From JAVJUS01 sp040220455 (GTDB taxonomy: Bacteria > Pseudomonadota > Alphaproteobacteria > DSM-16000 > Inquilinaceae), in contig JAVJUS010000058.1 in assembly GCA_040220455.1 (NCBI GenBank), positions 1-59,833 of the forward strand: 59,833 nt of DNA. Direction: 5' to 3'. Below, piece after piece: positions 7,620 to 16,345 of the stretch. Position numbers and translations under genes: made by a program. Positions within the stretch are counted from its first letter, which is position 1. Each line of letters begins with the position of its first letter. The notes beneath the pieces were generated by a model. That model did no database searches. It saw nothing but the letters and a program-made list of their open reading frames with translations, and was not told the DNA's origin.

Positions 7620-8837
7620 ATGACTGCCACCATCGCCCCCGATAGCGCCTCCCCCGATGCCGCCGGCCCCGATACCGCCGGCCCCGATACCGCCGGCCCC
7701 GACAGCGCCTCGCCCGATCCCTTCGCGGGCGCGCGCCGGCCGGACGGCCGGATCGACCTGACCGGGCTCGACCGGGACGGCTTCGACGCGGCCGTGGCCT
7801 CGACCGGGGGCAAGCCGTTCCGGGCGCGCCAGCTCTGGCGCTGGGTCTATCGCTCGGGCGCGCGCGACTTCGCGGTGATGACCGACCTCGCCAAGAGCTT
7901 CCGGGCCGATCTGGAAGAGCGCTTCACCGTCGGCCGCCCGGCGATCGACCGGGGCCAGGCGAGCACGGACGGGACGCGCAAGTGGCTGCTGGGCCTGGAC
8001 GACGGCGCGCAGGTCGAGGCGGTGCATATCCCGGAGGAGGATCGCGGCGCGCTGTGCGTCTCCTCCCAGGTGGGCTGCACCCTGACCTGCCGGTTCTGCC
8101 ACACCGGCACCCAGCGCCTGGTGCGCAACCTGACCGCGCGGGAGATCGTCGGCCAGGTCATGCTCGCCCGCGACGAGCTGGACGAGTGGCGCAAGCCGGC
8201 CGAGGAGCGGCGCTTCACCAACATCGTCATGATGGGCATGGGCGAGCCGCTCTACAATTACGACGCGGTTGCCAACGCCCTGAAGATCGTCATGGACGGG
8301 GAAGGCATCGGCATCTCCAAGCGCCGGATCACCCTGTCGACCTCCGGCGTGGTGCCGATGATGCGCCGCTGCGGCGAGGAACTGGGCGTCAACCTGGCGG
8401 TCAGCTTGCACGCCGTGACCGACGAGCTGCGCGACGAGCTGGTGCCGCTGAACCGCAAGTACCCGATCGCCGAGCTGATGGCCGCCTGCCGCGACTACCC
8501 CGGCACCTCCAACGCGCGGCGGATCACTTTCGAATACGTCATGCTCGACGGCGTCAACGACTCCCCGGCCGAGGCGCGCGCGCTGGTCCGGCTGCTCGAG
8601 GGCATTCCGGCCAAGGTCAACCTGATCCCGTTCAACCCCTGGCCCGGCGCGCCCTACGACTGCTCGAGCCCGGAGCGGATCGAGCGCTTCGCCCGCCTTC
8701 TGCTCGACGCCGGCTACGCCAGCCCGGTGCGCACCCCGCGCGGCCGCGACATCGCCGCGGCCTGCGGCCAGCTCAAATCCGAAACCGAGCGCCGCCGCCG
8801 CAGCCTGGCGACCGCTGCTGGAGCGACAACGCCTTGA
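7620..8837 (+). CDS. rlmN: 23S rRNA/tRNA (adenine-C2) methyltransferase RlmN
   Basis: A 405-residue radical-SAM enzyme that methylates C2 of A2503 in 23S rRNA and A37 in some tRNAs. The [4Fe-4S] motif CxxxCxxC is at C153/C157/C160, and the two catalytic cysteines correspond to C146 (GALCVSSQVGC) and C382 (AACGQL). The motif VMMGMGEPL is intact. The first 35 residues are unusual: five 15-nt tandem repeats (7638-7712) encode a PDxAx run, giving an extension absent from most RlmN proteins. The last eight codons (from about 8815) are antisense to an IS5-type transposase remnant, so the insertion rebuilt the C-terminus. The core after C382 looks intact enough to work. Confidence 0.95.
   Translation: MTATIAPDSASPDAAGPDTAGPDTAGPDSASPDPFAGARRPDGRIDLTGLDRDGFDAAVASTGGKPFRARQLWRWVYRSGARDFAVMTDLAKSFRADLEERFTVGRPAIDRGQASTDGTRKWLLGLDDGAQVEAVHIPEEDRGALCVSSQVGCTLTCRFCHTGTQRLVRNLTAREIVGQVMLARDELDEWRKPAEERRFTNIVMMGMGEPLYNYDAVANALKIVMDGEGIGISKRRITLSTSGVVPMMRRCGEELGVNLAVSLHAVTDELRDELVPLNRKYPIAELMAACRDYPGTSNARRITFEYVMLDGVNDSPAEARALVRLLEGIPAKVNLIPFNPWPGAPYDCSSPERIERFARLLLDAGYASPVRTPRGRDIAAACGQLKSETERRRRSLATAAGATTP
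7638..7712 (+). repeat. Five 15-nt tandem repeats at the start of rlmN
   Basis: Five in-frame units based on CCCGATACCGCCGGC encode PDSAS, PDAAG, PDTAG, PDTAG and PDSAS. Copy-number change by slippage would not shift the frame. Confidence 0.9.
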
Positions 8838-9043
8838 TCATCGCCGACGCCGGATAGCCGGGCCGACCCGACGGCGAGCGCACCGACGTCGACAGCGCGT
8901 CGAAGCGCGTCGAAGCGCGTCCGGTCGAACAGCTCCGCGATCCTGTCCAGCCGTGCGTTCGTCCCCGCCCGCGGCGCCACGAACGCGTCCGCGAAACCAC
9001 CCTCGCCAATCCGACGCTCGCCCATCACCGCCTCCCTCGACAT
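8815..9043 (-). mobile_element. Frameshifted N-terminal remnant of an IS5-family transposase
   Basis: On the minus strand an ATG at 9043 (or GGCGAG at 9025) opens a frame reading RIGEGGFADAF, then NARLDRIAELFDRTRF. The reading then jumps to another frame giving VRSPSGRPGYPASAMIKAL and SLQQ. Together these match the N-terminal domain of IS5-type transposases (LDRIAxLIDW ... GRPxYPxxxMxKALLLQQ). A 10-nt tandem duplication (TTCGACGCGC twice, about 8897-8920) explains the frameshift. The catalytic DDE part is missing and the remnant ends inside the 3' end of rlmN. The remaining sequence up to 9127 holds no gene that I can see. Confidence 0.75.
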
Positions 9044-9127
9044 CCTCCGTCGAGAGATTCACGAACCCCTCGCCCCGCATGCCGTTTTCGGAGAGCTCTC
9101 CCGAGGGAGAGGGGTATTCGAGGCCTC

Positions 9128-9934
9128 TCAGCCCGCCAGTTCGGCCACGGCGGCGTCGAGCAGGGCGAGGTCGGCCGGGCGGGACAGCCTGTGGTCGCCG
9201 TCCTTGATCAGGGTCAGCCGCGCGTCGGCGCCGCCCCAGGCCTCGACCAGGCGGAGCGACTGGCGCCAGGGCACGTCCGGGTCCGCCAGGCCGTGCAGGG
9301 CGCGCAGCGGCATCACCAGGGCGAGGGGACCGTCGCCAAGGACCAGATGGTCGCGCGCCTCGTCCAGCAGCCGGGAGGTGATGACGTCGGGCTCGTCGGC
9401 ATAGGCCGAGGGCCGGCGCCAGACGCCGTCGCGGTCGAGCGCCGCGCGGGCCTCCGCGCTCAGCGCCGGGCGGATCAGATCCTCGGTGAAGTCCGGCGCG
9501 GCGGCCACGGTGACGAGCCCCGCCACCCGGTCCGGCCGGGCGCGCGCGACCAGGACGGCGATCCAGGCGCCCATGGAGGAGCCGACGAGGATCTGCGGGC
9601 CCTCGGTCGCGGTGTCGAGCACAGACAGCGCGTCGGCCGCCCAGTCCCCGATCGTACCGTCCTCGAACCGGCCGGGCGAGGCCCCGTGACCGCGATAGTC
9701 GAAGCGGGTCACGGCCAGGCCCCGTTCACGCCCGCGCGCCTCCAGGAAGACCGCCTTGGTGCCGCCCATGTCGGAGCGGAAGCCCGGGCAGACCATCACG
9801 CCCGGCCGCCCGTCGGCCCGGGCCGACGGCGTCCGCGCCACAGCGAGGCTGGCGCCCGGGCCGGGGCTCGGGCTACCGTGCGCGGCCATGCCGTCGCCGT
9901 GCGCGTGATCCGCCGCGCCGCGCGGTCCGTTCAT
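9128..9934 (-). CDS. Alpha/beta hydrolase
   Basis: A 268-residue serine hydrolase. The nucleophile elbow is GSSMG with S120; GLADPDVPW supplies the likely acid and DGDHRLS the likely histidine, in the usual order. RFDYRGHGAS before the elbow is typical of small esterases and thioesterases near the ABHD10/BioH groups. No signal peptide is seen, so it should act in the cytoplasm. The substrate is unknown. ATG 9934 or ATG 9889 could be the start; the first 25 residues are not conserved-looking. The gene is divergent from the glycosyltransferase gene, whose start is 46 nt away. Confidence 0.85.
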   Translation of the reverse strand: MNGPRGAADHAHGDGMAAHGSPSPGPGASLAVARTPSARADGRPGVMVCPGFRSDMGGTKAVFLEARGRERGLAVTRFDYRGHGASPGRFEDGTIGDWAADALSVLDTATEGPQILVGSSMGAWIAVLVARARPDRVAGLVTVAAAPDFTEDLIRPALSAEARAALDRDGVWRRPSAYADEPDVITSRLLDEARDHLVLGDGPLALVMPLRALHGLADPDVPWRQSLRLVEAWGGADARLTLIKDGDHRLSRPADLALLDAAVAELAG

Positions 9935-9979
9935 CCGTTACCCGCCAAGGCTTTCGCGCCCTTGCCTGCCGCCATCGCG

Positions 9980-11209
9980 ATGTCCGGTCCCGAGACTATC
10001 AGAGCCGCCCCGCGCCCCGGAAGCGCGGGGCCGACGATCCTGCAGATCATCCCGGCGCTGGACGCCGGCGGGGCCGAACGGGGCTGCATCGACGTCGCCG
10101 CCGCCATCGTCGACGCCGGGGGCCGGGCGCTGGTCGCCTCGACAGGCGGGCGCATGGTCGCGGAGCTGGAGCGCACCGGCGGCGAATGGATCGACCTGCC
10201 GGTCGCCTCCAAGAACCCGCTGGTGATCCGGGCCAACGCCCGCCGACTCGCCGACCTGATCCGGGCGCGCGGCGTCGACCTGGTTCATGTCCGCAGCCGC
10301 GCCCCGGCCTGGAGCGCCCTGGCGGCGGCCCGGCGGACGGGCGTCGGGCTGGTGTCGACCGTGCACAACGACTACGGCGCCGGCACCCGGCTCAAGCGCC
10401 TTTACAACAGCGCCATGGTCCGGGCCGACCGGGTCATCGCGATCTCCCCCTATGTCGAGCGGTACCTGACGGCCACCTACGACGTTCCGGCAGAGCGGAT
10501 TCGCGTCGTGCCGCGCGGCATCGACCCGGATCGGTTCGCCCCGGAGTCGGTCGGCGCGGAGCGCGTGGCCGCGTTGGCCACGGCCTGGCGGGTGCCCGAC
10601 GAGGCGCGCGTCATCGTGCTGCCGGCCCGGGTGACCGACCGCAAGGGGCACCTGGTCCTGATCGATGCGCTGGCGCGACTCGGCCGGACGGATGTCGTCG
10701 CCCTGTTCGTCGGCGAGACCGCCGGGCGCGAGCGCTACGTCGCGCGGATCACCGAGCGGACCGAGGCGGCCGGCGTGTCCGACCGGATCCGCCTGACCGG
10801 CCATTGCGAGGACCTGCCGGCGGCCATGAAACTCGCCGATATCGTCTGCCTGCCGACCCGGCGCCCGGAAGGCTTCGGCCGGGTCTATGTCGAGGCGGCG
10901 CGAATGGGCAGGCCGGTCGTGGCCTCGGCCGTCGGGGCGGCCCTGGACCTGGTGGCGGACGGCGAGACGGGGCGCCTCGTCCCGCCGGACGACGCGGCCG
11001 CCCTGGCCGAGGCGCTGGTCGCGATGCTCGACCTCGACGACGGAGCCCGGGCGCGCCTGGCGGCCACTGCGCAGGCGCGGGCCGCGCCTTTCACCCGCGC
11101 TCGCATGACCGCCGAGACGCTCGCCGTCTACGAGGAGCTGCTGGGCCGGCCGTTTCCCTCGCGCGCCGCCGAGCCCGCCGAGGCCGGGGCGGCCGGAGCC
11201 CGGCCATGA
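9980..11209 (+). CDS. GT4-family glycosyltransferase
   Basis: A 409-residue GT-B fold glycosyltransferase. The N-terminal domain begins ILQIIPALDAGGAERG, the hallmark of GT4 enzymes of the WaaG/PimB type. The C-terminal nucleotide-sugar-binding domain has LPARVTDRKGH and the E-x7-E motif region PEGFGRVYVEAARMGRPVVAS. It should transfer a sugar from an NDP-sugar to a lipid or LPS core acceptor at the cytoplasmic side of the inner membrane. Its stop overlaps the start of an LpxL-like acyltransferase as ATGA, so the pair probably serves lipopolysaccharide or glycolipid synthesis. ATG 9980 is the first in-frame start that lies just before the conserved N-terminus. Confidence 0.9.
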   Translation: MSGPETIRAAPRPGSAGPTILQIIPALDAGGAERGCIDVAAAIVDAGGRALVASTGGRMVAELERTGGEWIDLPVASKNPLVIRANARRLADLIRARGVDLVHVRSRAPAWSALAAARRTGVGLVSTVHNDYGAGTRLKRLYNSAMVRADRVIAISPYVERYLTATYDVPAERIRVVPRGIDPDRFAPESVGAERVAALATAWRVPDEARVIVLPARVTDRKGHLVLIDALARLGRTDVVALFVGETAGRERYVARITERTEAAGVSDRIRLTGHCEDLPAAMKLADIVCLPTRRPEGFGRVYVEAARMGRPVVASAVGAALDLVADGETGRLVPPDDAAALAEALVAMLDLDDGARARLAATAQARAAPFTRARMTAETLAVYEELLGRPFPSRAAEPAEAGAAGARP

Positions 11210-12243
11210 CCGCGACGGCGACCCGTTCCCGCGGCAAGGGGCGGCGGAACCGGCCGGTGGCCCATGCCGTCGAGGCGGCGATCGCCTACGGCCTGTTCTA
11301 CCTGATCCGGCTGGTGCCGCTCGACGCCGCCTCGGCCGCCGGCGGGCGCCTGCTGCGCGCCGTCGGCCCCCGGCTCGGCGCGCACAAGCAGGCGCGCCGG
11401 CGCCTCGCCCGGGCCATGCCCGACCTCGCCCCCGCCGAGCAGGAGCGGATCCTGCGCGGCGTCTGGGAGAATCTGGGCCGCGTTGTCGTCGAATATGCCC
11501 AGATGGACCGGCTGAACCGCCGTCTCCAGGACGACTGGCGGACCGGCGGCGACCGGCTCGTCGTCGAGGGCGCGGAGCACGTGCTCGAATTCCGCAGGGC
11601 GGGACGGCCGGTGATCCTGGCGACCGGGCATTGCGGCAACTGGGAGGTCGCGCCCATTGCCGCGCCGCTTTATGGCGAGCGGCTGGCGGCGATGTACCGC
11701 CCGCCCAACAACCCGCATATCGACCGGCTGATCCTGAAGGCCCGGGCCAGCCTGGGCACGCGGCTGATCGCCAAGCGCATGGGCGGGCCCGGCAGCAAGC
11801 AGGCGCTGAGCGCCCTGCGCGAGGACGGCCTGCTCGGCCTGTTCCTCGACCAGCACTTCACCGGCGGGATCGAGACCACCTTCTTCGGCCTGCCGGCGAT
11901 GACCTCCCCGGTCGCCGCGCGCTTCGCCGAGCATACCGACGCGGTCGTGGTGCCGGCGCGCGTGATCCGCACCGGCGGCGTGCGCTTCCGCCTGGTGATG
12001 GAGCCGCCGCTCGCGATCCCGCGCACGGGCGACCGCGACGCCGACGCCGCGGCGTTCACCCAGGCGCTCACCGACCGGGTGGAGGCCTGGGTCCGAGAAT
12101 ACCCCGACCAGTGGCTGTGGCTGCACAATCGCTGGAAGGACCGGCGCTGGAAGGACCGGCGCCGGGCCCGGAGCATCGACGCCGGGACGGCCGATCGCGA
12201 CGCGACCACGGACGGAGCCGAGGCGGACCGGGCGGCCGGCTGA
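11206..12243 (+). CDS. LpxL/HtrB-like lipid A acyltransferase
   Basis: A 345-residue membrane-associated acyltransferase. The catalytic HX4E motif is HCGNWE (H142, E147), followed by YRPPNNP and LFLDQH, all typical of LpxL/LpxM enzymes that add secondary acyl chains to lipid A from acyl-ACP. One N-terminal membrane anchor is predicted (about residues 20-45). The gene overlaps the upstream glycosyltransferase by 4 nt, a coupling that supports a joint role in outer-membrane lipid assembly. A small direct repeat near the end encodes WKDRRWKDRR, and the last 30 residues are low-complexity and probably dispensable. Confidence 0.9.
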   Translation: MTATATRSRGKGRRNRPVAHAVEAAIAYGLFYLIRLVPLDAASAAGGRLLRAVGPRLGAHKQARRRLARAMPDLAPAEQERILRGVWENLGRVVVEYAQMDRLNRRLQDDWRTGGDRLVVEGAEHVLEFRRAGRPVILATGHCGNWEVAPIAAPLYGERLAAMYRPPNNPHIDRLILKARASLGTRLIAKRMGGPGSKQALSALREDGLLGLFLDQHFTGGIETTFFGLPAMTSPVAARFAEHTDAVVVPARVIRTGGVRFRLVMEPPLAIPRTGDRDADAAAFTQALTDRVEAWVREYPDQWLWLHNRWKDRRWKDRRRARSIDAGTADRDATTDGAEADRAAG

Positions 12244-12252
12244 AGCCCCGCT

Positions 12253-12447
12253 TCAGTCCTCCGGATCGCGGTCGTCGAATTCGACCAGCACCAGGGCGAG
12301 GGTCAGGATGGGTGCGAGGAACAGCACGACCGCAGCGAGCATGATCTCGGGGATGACGAGCTGTTCGTTGTAGAGATAGTAATACGGCCCCATGGCCAGG
12401 ATCAGGCCCCACAGCACGACCACGACGATACGATGGACCACGCGCAT
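12253..12447 (-). CDS. Small two-helix membrane protein
   Basis: A 64-residue frame with two strongly hydrophobic segments, VVVVLWGLILAMGPYYYLY and IMLAAVVLFLAPILTLALVLV, and an acidic tail (EFDDRDPED). The amino-acid composition is far from what a random GC-rich shadow frame gives. ATG 12447 lies after a loop of the divergent GNAT promoter region. I do not recognise a family, so its function is unknown. It converges on the acyltransferase gene, with 9 nt between the two stops. Confidence 0.6.
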   Translation of the reverse strand: MRVVHRIVVVVLWGLILAMGPYYYLYNEQLVIPEIMLAAVVLFLAPILTLALVLVEFDDRDPED

Positions 12448-12588
12448 GGCGCCGTTCGCCTTCCCAGCCTATCCGGGCCGGCCCGCATCCCCGCGTGGCG
12501 CCCGTCGAGCCTACCCTAACCCGGCCGGCGCGCGCCCCCACAGGCCCGACCCCGGCCGTTGCCGCCGCGATCGCGACGGAGGCGGCGC

Positions 12589-13134
12589 GTGACCGCCGGG
12601 GGCCTGACGATCCGCCCGCTCGATCCGGGCGATCCGGCGGAAATCGCCGATGTCCTGGCGGTCCACGCCGAGGGCATCGCCACCGGCCACGCCACCTTCG
12701 AGGCGCGCGGCCCGGACTGGGCGGGCTGGGACGCCAAGCACCTGGCCCGGCCGCGGCTGGTGGCCGTCGAGGACGGGCCGGCGATCGGGGGCCGGGTGAT
12801 CGGCTGGATCGCCGTCGGCGCGGTCTCGACCCGGGCGGTCTATGCCGGCGTGGCGGAGGTTTCGGTCTATGTCGGCGCGGCCGCGCGCGGGCGCGGCGTC
12901 GGCCGCGCGCTGCTCGACGGGATGATCGCGGCGTCGGAGGGCGCCGGGCTGTGGTCGCTGCGCGCCTCGATCTTCCCCGAGAACGTGGCGAGCCTGGCCC
13001 TGCACCTGGCCGCCGGCTTCCGCGTCATGGGCACCTTCGAGCGCATCGCCCGCATGGAACACGGTCCCTTCGCCGGCCAGTGGCGCGACACGGTGATCCT
13101 GGAGCGGCGGAGTCCGGTGGTCGGGGTGGCGTGA
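12589..13134 (+). CDS. GNAT N-acetyltransferase (phosphinothricin acetyltransferase-like)
   Basis: A 181-residue GNAT enzyme. IRPLDPGD at the start, HATFEARGP, AEVSVYVGAAARGRGVGRALLDGMI (the acetyl-CoA-binding Q/RxxGxG/A loop) and LALHLAAGFRVMGTFERIA follow the order seen in Pat/Bar-type and MddA-type acetyltransferases, which acetylate phosphinothricin or methionine sulfone and sulfoximine. The start is a GTG at 12589: a strong GGAGG (12578-12582) sits 6 nt upstream, whereas the ATG at 12559 would add an Arg-rich leader and lacks a ribosome-binding site. The true substrate cannot be told from sequence. Confidence 0.85.
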   Translation: MTAGGLTIRPLDPGDPAEIADVLAVHAEGIATGHATFEARGPDWAGWDAKHLARPRLVAVEDGPAIGGRVIGWIAVGAVSTRAVYAGVAEVSVYVGAAARGRGVGRALLDGMIAASEGAGLWSLRASIFPENVASLALHLAAGFRVMGTFERIARMEHGPFAGQWRDTVILERRSPVVGVA

Positions 13135-13166
13135 CGGGCGATGTCCATTTTCGGGCGAGAGACCAA

Positions 13167-13259
13167 TGGATCCCCGCTTTCGCGGGGATGACGAATTCAT
13201 GGATATTCGATAGGACTGCCCAATACTTGCCGTCATCCCTGCGAAAGCAGGGATCCACG
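13167..13259. repeat. Inverted pair of REP-like hairpins (REPIN-type doublet)
   Basis: The first hairpin ATCCCCGC-TTTC-GCGGGGAT (13170-13189) is followed by GACG. The second (13231-13259) is the same unit in the opposite orientation, with stem ATCCCTGC/GCAGGGAT. The base change in one arm is matched in the other, so pairing is kept. Thirty-seven nt separate the two units. The rest of this 353-nt gap (13135-13487) upstream of thrS shows no gene. Confidence 0.8.
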
Positions 13260-13487
13260 TTGTTTTATACCGACACGCGCTCCTGCCGGTCCTGCCGACG
13301 TCCGGGACGCATCCGCCGTCCACCGCAAGCCCGCGGGTGGACGTGGCGCGCCGTATCGCATACATGTCGAGCGGCCGGCCACGCGCGAGGACAGGCCCGT
13401 CCGCGGGCGAGCCGACTTCCGCTTGTCGGGGCGGCGGCCCCGCGGGGCACGCCACCCGGCCCGAAACCGCCAGACGAGTATCGAGCG

Positions 13488-15449
13488 ATGACGACGACCC
13501 AGGCCCTCGACGCACCCGTTGCGATCACGCTGCCGGACGGCAGCGTCAAGCGCTTCGAGCATGCGCCGACCGGCACCGAGGTCGCGGCGTCGATCGGCAA
13601 CCGGTTGGCCAAGGACGCGCTCGCGGTCAAGGTCGACGGCGAGCTGCGCGATCTCGACCTGCCGATCGAGCGCGACGCGGCGGTGGAGATCGTCACGCGC
13701 CGCCACGACGACGCGCTGGAGCTGATCCGCCACGACGCCGCCCATGTCATGGCGGAGGCGGTGCAGTCGCTCTACCCCGACACGCAGGTCACGATCGGCC
13801 CGCCGATCGCCGACGGCTTCTACTACGACTTCGCCCGCGCCGAGCCCTTCACGCCCGACGACCTGGAGAAGATCGAGGCCCGGATGCGCGACATCGTCTC
13901 GCGCGGGGCCGCGTTCGAGCGCGAGGTCTGGGACCGGGACGAGGCGATCGAGTACTTCAAGTCGATCGGCGAGAAGTACAAGGCGGAGATCATCGCCGAC
14001 CTGCCGGTAGGCGAGACGATCACGGTCTACCGCCAGGGCGACTGGCTGGACCTGTGCCGCGGGCCGCACATGCGCTCGACCGCGGATGTCGGCGAGGCCT
14101 TCAAGCTGATGAAGGTGGCCGGCGCCTACTGGCGCGGCGATCACCGCAACGCCATGCTCCAGCGCATCTACGGCACGGCCTGGCGCGATCGCAAGGAGCT
14201 CGACGCCTATCTCCACCGCCTGGAGGAGGCCGAGCGCCGCGACCACCGCCGCATCGGGCGGGAGATGAGCCTCTTCCACCAGCAGGAGGAGGCGGTCGGC
14301 GCCATCTTCTGGCACCCGAAGGGCTGGCGGCTCTACCGCGTGGTCGAGGACTACATGCGCCGCCGCCAGGAGATGGCGGGCTACCGCGAGGTCAAGACGC
14401 CCCAGCTGGTCGACCGGACGCTGTGGGAGCGCTCGGGCCATTGGGAGAAGTTCCGCGAGCACATGTTCACGGTGACCGACGACGACGAGCGCACGCTCGC
14501 GGTCAAGCCGATGAACTGCCCGGGCCACGTCCAGATCTTCAAGCAGGGGCTGACGAGCTACCGCGACCTGCCGCTGCGCCTGGCCGAGTTCGGCTCGTGC
14601 CACCGCAACGAACCGTCGGGCGCGCTGCACGGCATCATGCGCGTGCGCGCCTTCACCCAGGACGACGCGCACATCTTCTGCCGCGAGGATCAGGTCCAGG
14701 CGGAGTCGATCGACTTCTGCGCCATGTGCCTGGCGGTCTACCGGGACTTCGGCTTCGACGACGTGCGGGTCAAGTTCTCCGACCGCCCGCCCGTGCGGGC
14801 CGGCGACGACGCCACCTGGGACCGGGCGGAGGCGGCGCTCAAGGCGGCGGTCGAGGCCGCGGGCCTGCCCTACACGCTCAATCCCGGCGAGGGCGCGTTC
14901 TACGGCCCGAAGCTGGAATTCGTCCTGCGCGACGCGATCGGGCGCGACTGGCAGTGCGGCACGCTGCAGCTCGACATCGTCCTGCCCGAGCGGCTCGACG
15001 CCAGCTATATCGGCGAGGACAGCCAGCGCCATCGACCGGTCATGCTGCACCGGGCGATCCTGGGCTCGTTCGAGCGCTTCCTCGGCATCCTGATCGAGCA
15101 TCATGCCGGGCGCTTCCCGCTCTGGCTGGCGCCCGTCCAGGTCGTGGTCGCGACGATCACGAACGAGGCCGACGGATATGCCGACACCGTGGCGGCGCGG
15201 CTGCGGGCGGCCGGCCTGCGCGTCGAGACGGACCTGCGCAACGAGAAGATCACCTACAAGATCCGCGAGCACAGCCACGCCAAGGTGCCGGCGATCGCCG
15301 TCGTCGGCGCCAAGGAGGCCGAGCAGGGCTCGGTCGCGCTGCGTCGGCTCGGCGGCAAGGCGCAGGAAGTCCTTGCCCTGGACGACGCTGTCCATACACT
15401 GTCCAGCGAAGCGTTGTGCCCGCTCGACCGGCCGGAGGACGCCGCCTGA
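13488..15449 (+). CDS. thrS: Threonine--tRNA ligase
   Basis: A 653-residue class II aminoacyl-tRNA synthetase that charges tRNA-Thr. The order of domains is complete: TGS (residues 1-65, ITLPDGSVKRFE), the second editing domain with HDAAHVMAEAV (HxxxH) and later CRGPHM, the catalytic core with motif 2 FGSCHRNEPSGALHG and zinc-site cysteine MNCPGH, motif 3 HRAILGSFERF, and the anticodon-binding domain from about 550. The length fits the bacterial family. It is the first gene of a translation cluster followed by infC, rpmI, rplT and pheS, the usual order in proteobacteria. Confidence 0.97.
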   Translation: MTTTQALDAPVAITLPDGSVKRFEHAPTGTEVAASIGNRLAKDALAVKVDGELRDLDLPIERDAAVEIVTRRHDDALELIRHDAAHVMAEAVQSLYPDTQVTIGPPIADGFYYDFARAEPFTPDDLEKIEARMRDIVSRGAAFEREVWDRDEAIEYFKSIGEKYKAEIIADLPVGETITVYRQGDWLDLCRGPHMRSTADVGEAFKLMKVAGAYWRGDHRNAMLQRIYGTAWRDRKELDAYLHRLEEAERRDHRRIGREMSLFHQQEEAVGAIFWHPKGWRLYRVVEDYMRRRQEMAGYREVKTPQLVDRTLWERSGHWEKFREHMFTVTDDDERTLAVKPMNCPGHVQIFKQGLTSYRDLPLRLAEFGSCHRNEPSGALHGIMRVRAFTQDDAHIFCREDQVQAESIDFCAMCLAVYRDFGFDDVRVKFSDRPPVRAGDDATWDRAEAALKAAVEAAGLPYTLNPGEGAFYGPKLEFVLRDAIGRDWQCGTLQLDIVLPERLDASYIGEDSQRHRPVMLHRAILGSFERFLGILIEHHAGRFPLWLAPVQVVVATITNEADGYADTVAARLRAAGLRVETDLRNEKITYKIREHSHAKVPAIAVVGAKEAEQGSVALRRLGGKAQEVLALDDAVHTLSSEALCPLDRPEDAA

Positions 15450-15652
15450 CCGGCGTGTCCCGGTCCGGCGACGGGCCGGCGCGGAGGTGGGCGACGGTGC
15501 GGGGGGCGTCACGCCCGGAGCGCCCGGTGGCGGGAGGCCGCCGCGGCGCCTGACGGCGTGGGGCCCCGCGAACCTCGCCCGGACGCCACCCACGCCCGGG
15601 AGAGACGACTTCAGCACGCCACCCGGCAGCAACGACGGTAAGGAGACGATTC

Positions 15653-16189
15653 ATAGCCAGGGGACCCCAACAGGTTCAGCCCACCCGTGAAGGGCCTAGG
15701 GTGAACCGGGAAATCGACGTCCGACAGGTCCGGCTCGTCGATTCGGAAGGCAACATGATCGGCGTCGTGTCGATCAACGCGGCGCTCGAGGCCGCGGAAC
15801 AGGCCGGCTTGGATCTGGTCGAGGTTTCGCCTCAGGCCGATCCGCCCGTCTGCAAGATCCTCGACTTCGGCAAATACAAATACGAGGCCCAGAAAAAGAA
15901 GAACGAGGCCAAGAAGAAACAGAAGGTCATCGAGGTCAAGGAAATCAAGCTCCGCCCCAACATCGACGACCACGACTATGAAGTGAAGATGCGCAACGCG
16001 CGGCGCTTCATTGAGGACGGCGACAAGGTCAAGGTGACCATGCGCTTCCGTGGCCGCGAGATGGCGCACCAGGACCTGGGCATGAACGTGCTCAACCGGG
16101 TGCGGGACGAGCTCGACGAGAAGGCCAAGGTCGAATCCATGCCCCGCATGGAAGGCCGGCAGATGACGATGGTGCTGGCGCCGCGCTGA
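15653..16189 (+). CDS. infC: Translation initiation factor IF-3, apparent AUA start
   Basis: IF-3 keeps 30S subunits apart from 50S and checks start codons. The N-terminal domain (EGPRVNREIDVRQVRLVDSEGN) and C-terminal domain (ending MEGRQMTMVLAPR) are complete. A GTG at 15701 would give only 162 residues and cut off GPQQVQPTREGPR, which is conserved in alphaproteobacterial IF-3. The in-frame codon ATA at 15653 lies 7 nt after the strong ribosome-binding site TAAGGAG (15639-15645) and gives 178 residues, the family's normal length. In E. coli infC starts with AUU, and IF-3 represses its own synthesis by rejecting that codon. The same control is likely here with AUA. Confidence 0.93.
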   Translation: MARGPQQVQPTREGPRVNREIDVRQVRLVDSEGNMIGVVSINAALEAAEQAGLDLVEVSPQADPPVCKILDFGKYKYEAQKKKNEAKKKQKVIEVKEIKLRPNIDDHDYEVKMRNARRFIEDGDKVKVTMRFRGREMAHQDLGMNVLNRVRDELDEKAKVESMPRMEGRQMTMVLAPR

Positions 16190-16316
16190 GCCGCGGCCCG
16201 GTGCCGGACCGCCGCGCCCGTTCGCCGGCGCGGCCGGTCGCGATGCGAGCGCGCCGGGGCCGGCGGGTCCCCGGCGCCCTGTCGCGTCTCGCGCCGTTCC
16301 GCCCCCGAGCCGGGGC

Positions 16317-16345
16317 TTGAATTCGGCTCGGCGCGCGGCTATAAC
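16317..16345 (+). promoter_or_regulatory. Sigma-70-type promoter for rpmI-rplT
   Basis: TTGAAT (16317-16322) and TATAAC (16340-16345) are spaced by 17 nt. Transcription from about 16352 would give a leader of roughly 230 nt before rpmI, including a hairpin CTTCCG/CGGAAG at 16514-16530. Ribosomal protein L20 represses this operon through leader RNA in other bacteria, so the long leader may be regulatory. The rest of the 391-nt gap between infC and rpmI contains nothing else that I recognise. Confidence 0.7.

Noticed and set aside
13233..15632. A 799-codon open frame on the minus strand opposite thrS
   Set aside because: It lies fully antisense to a complete threonyl-tRNA synthetase, and its composition (Arg, His, Asp, Val) is that of a shadow frame.
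15701..16189. infC beginning at GTG 15701
   Set aside because: It lacks a ribosome-binding site and cuts off a conserved N-terminus; the ATA at 15653 fits better.
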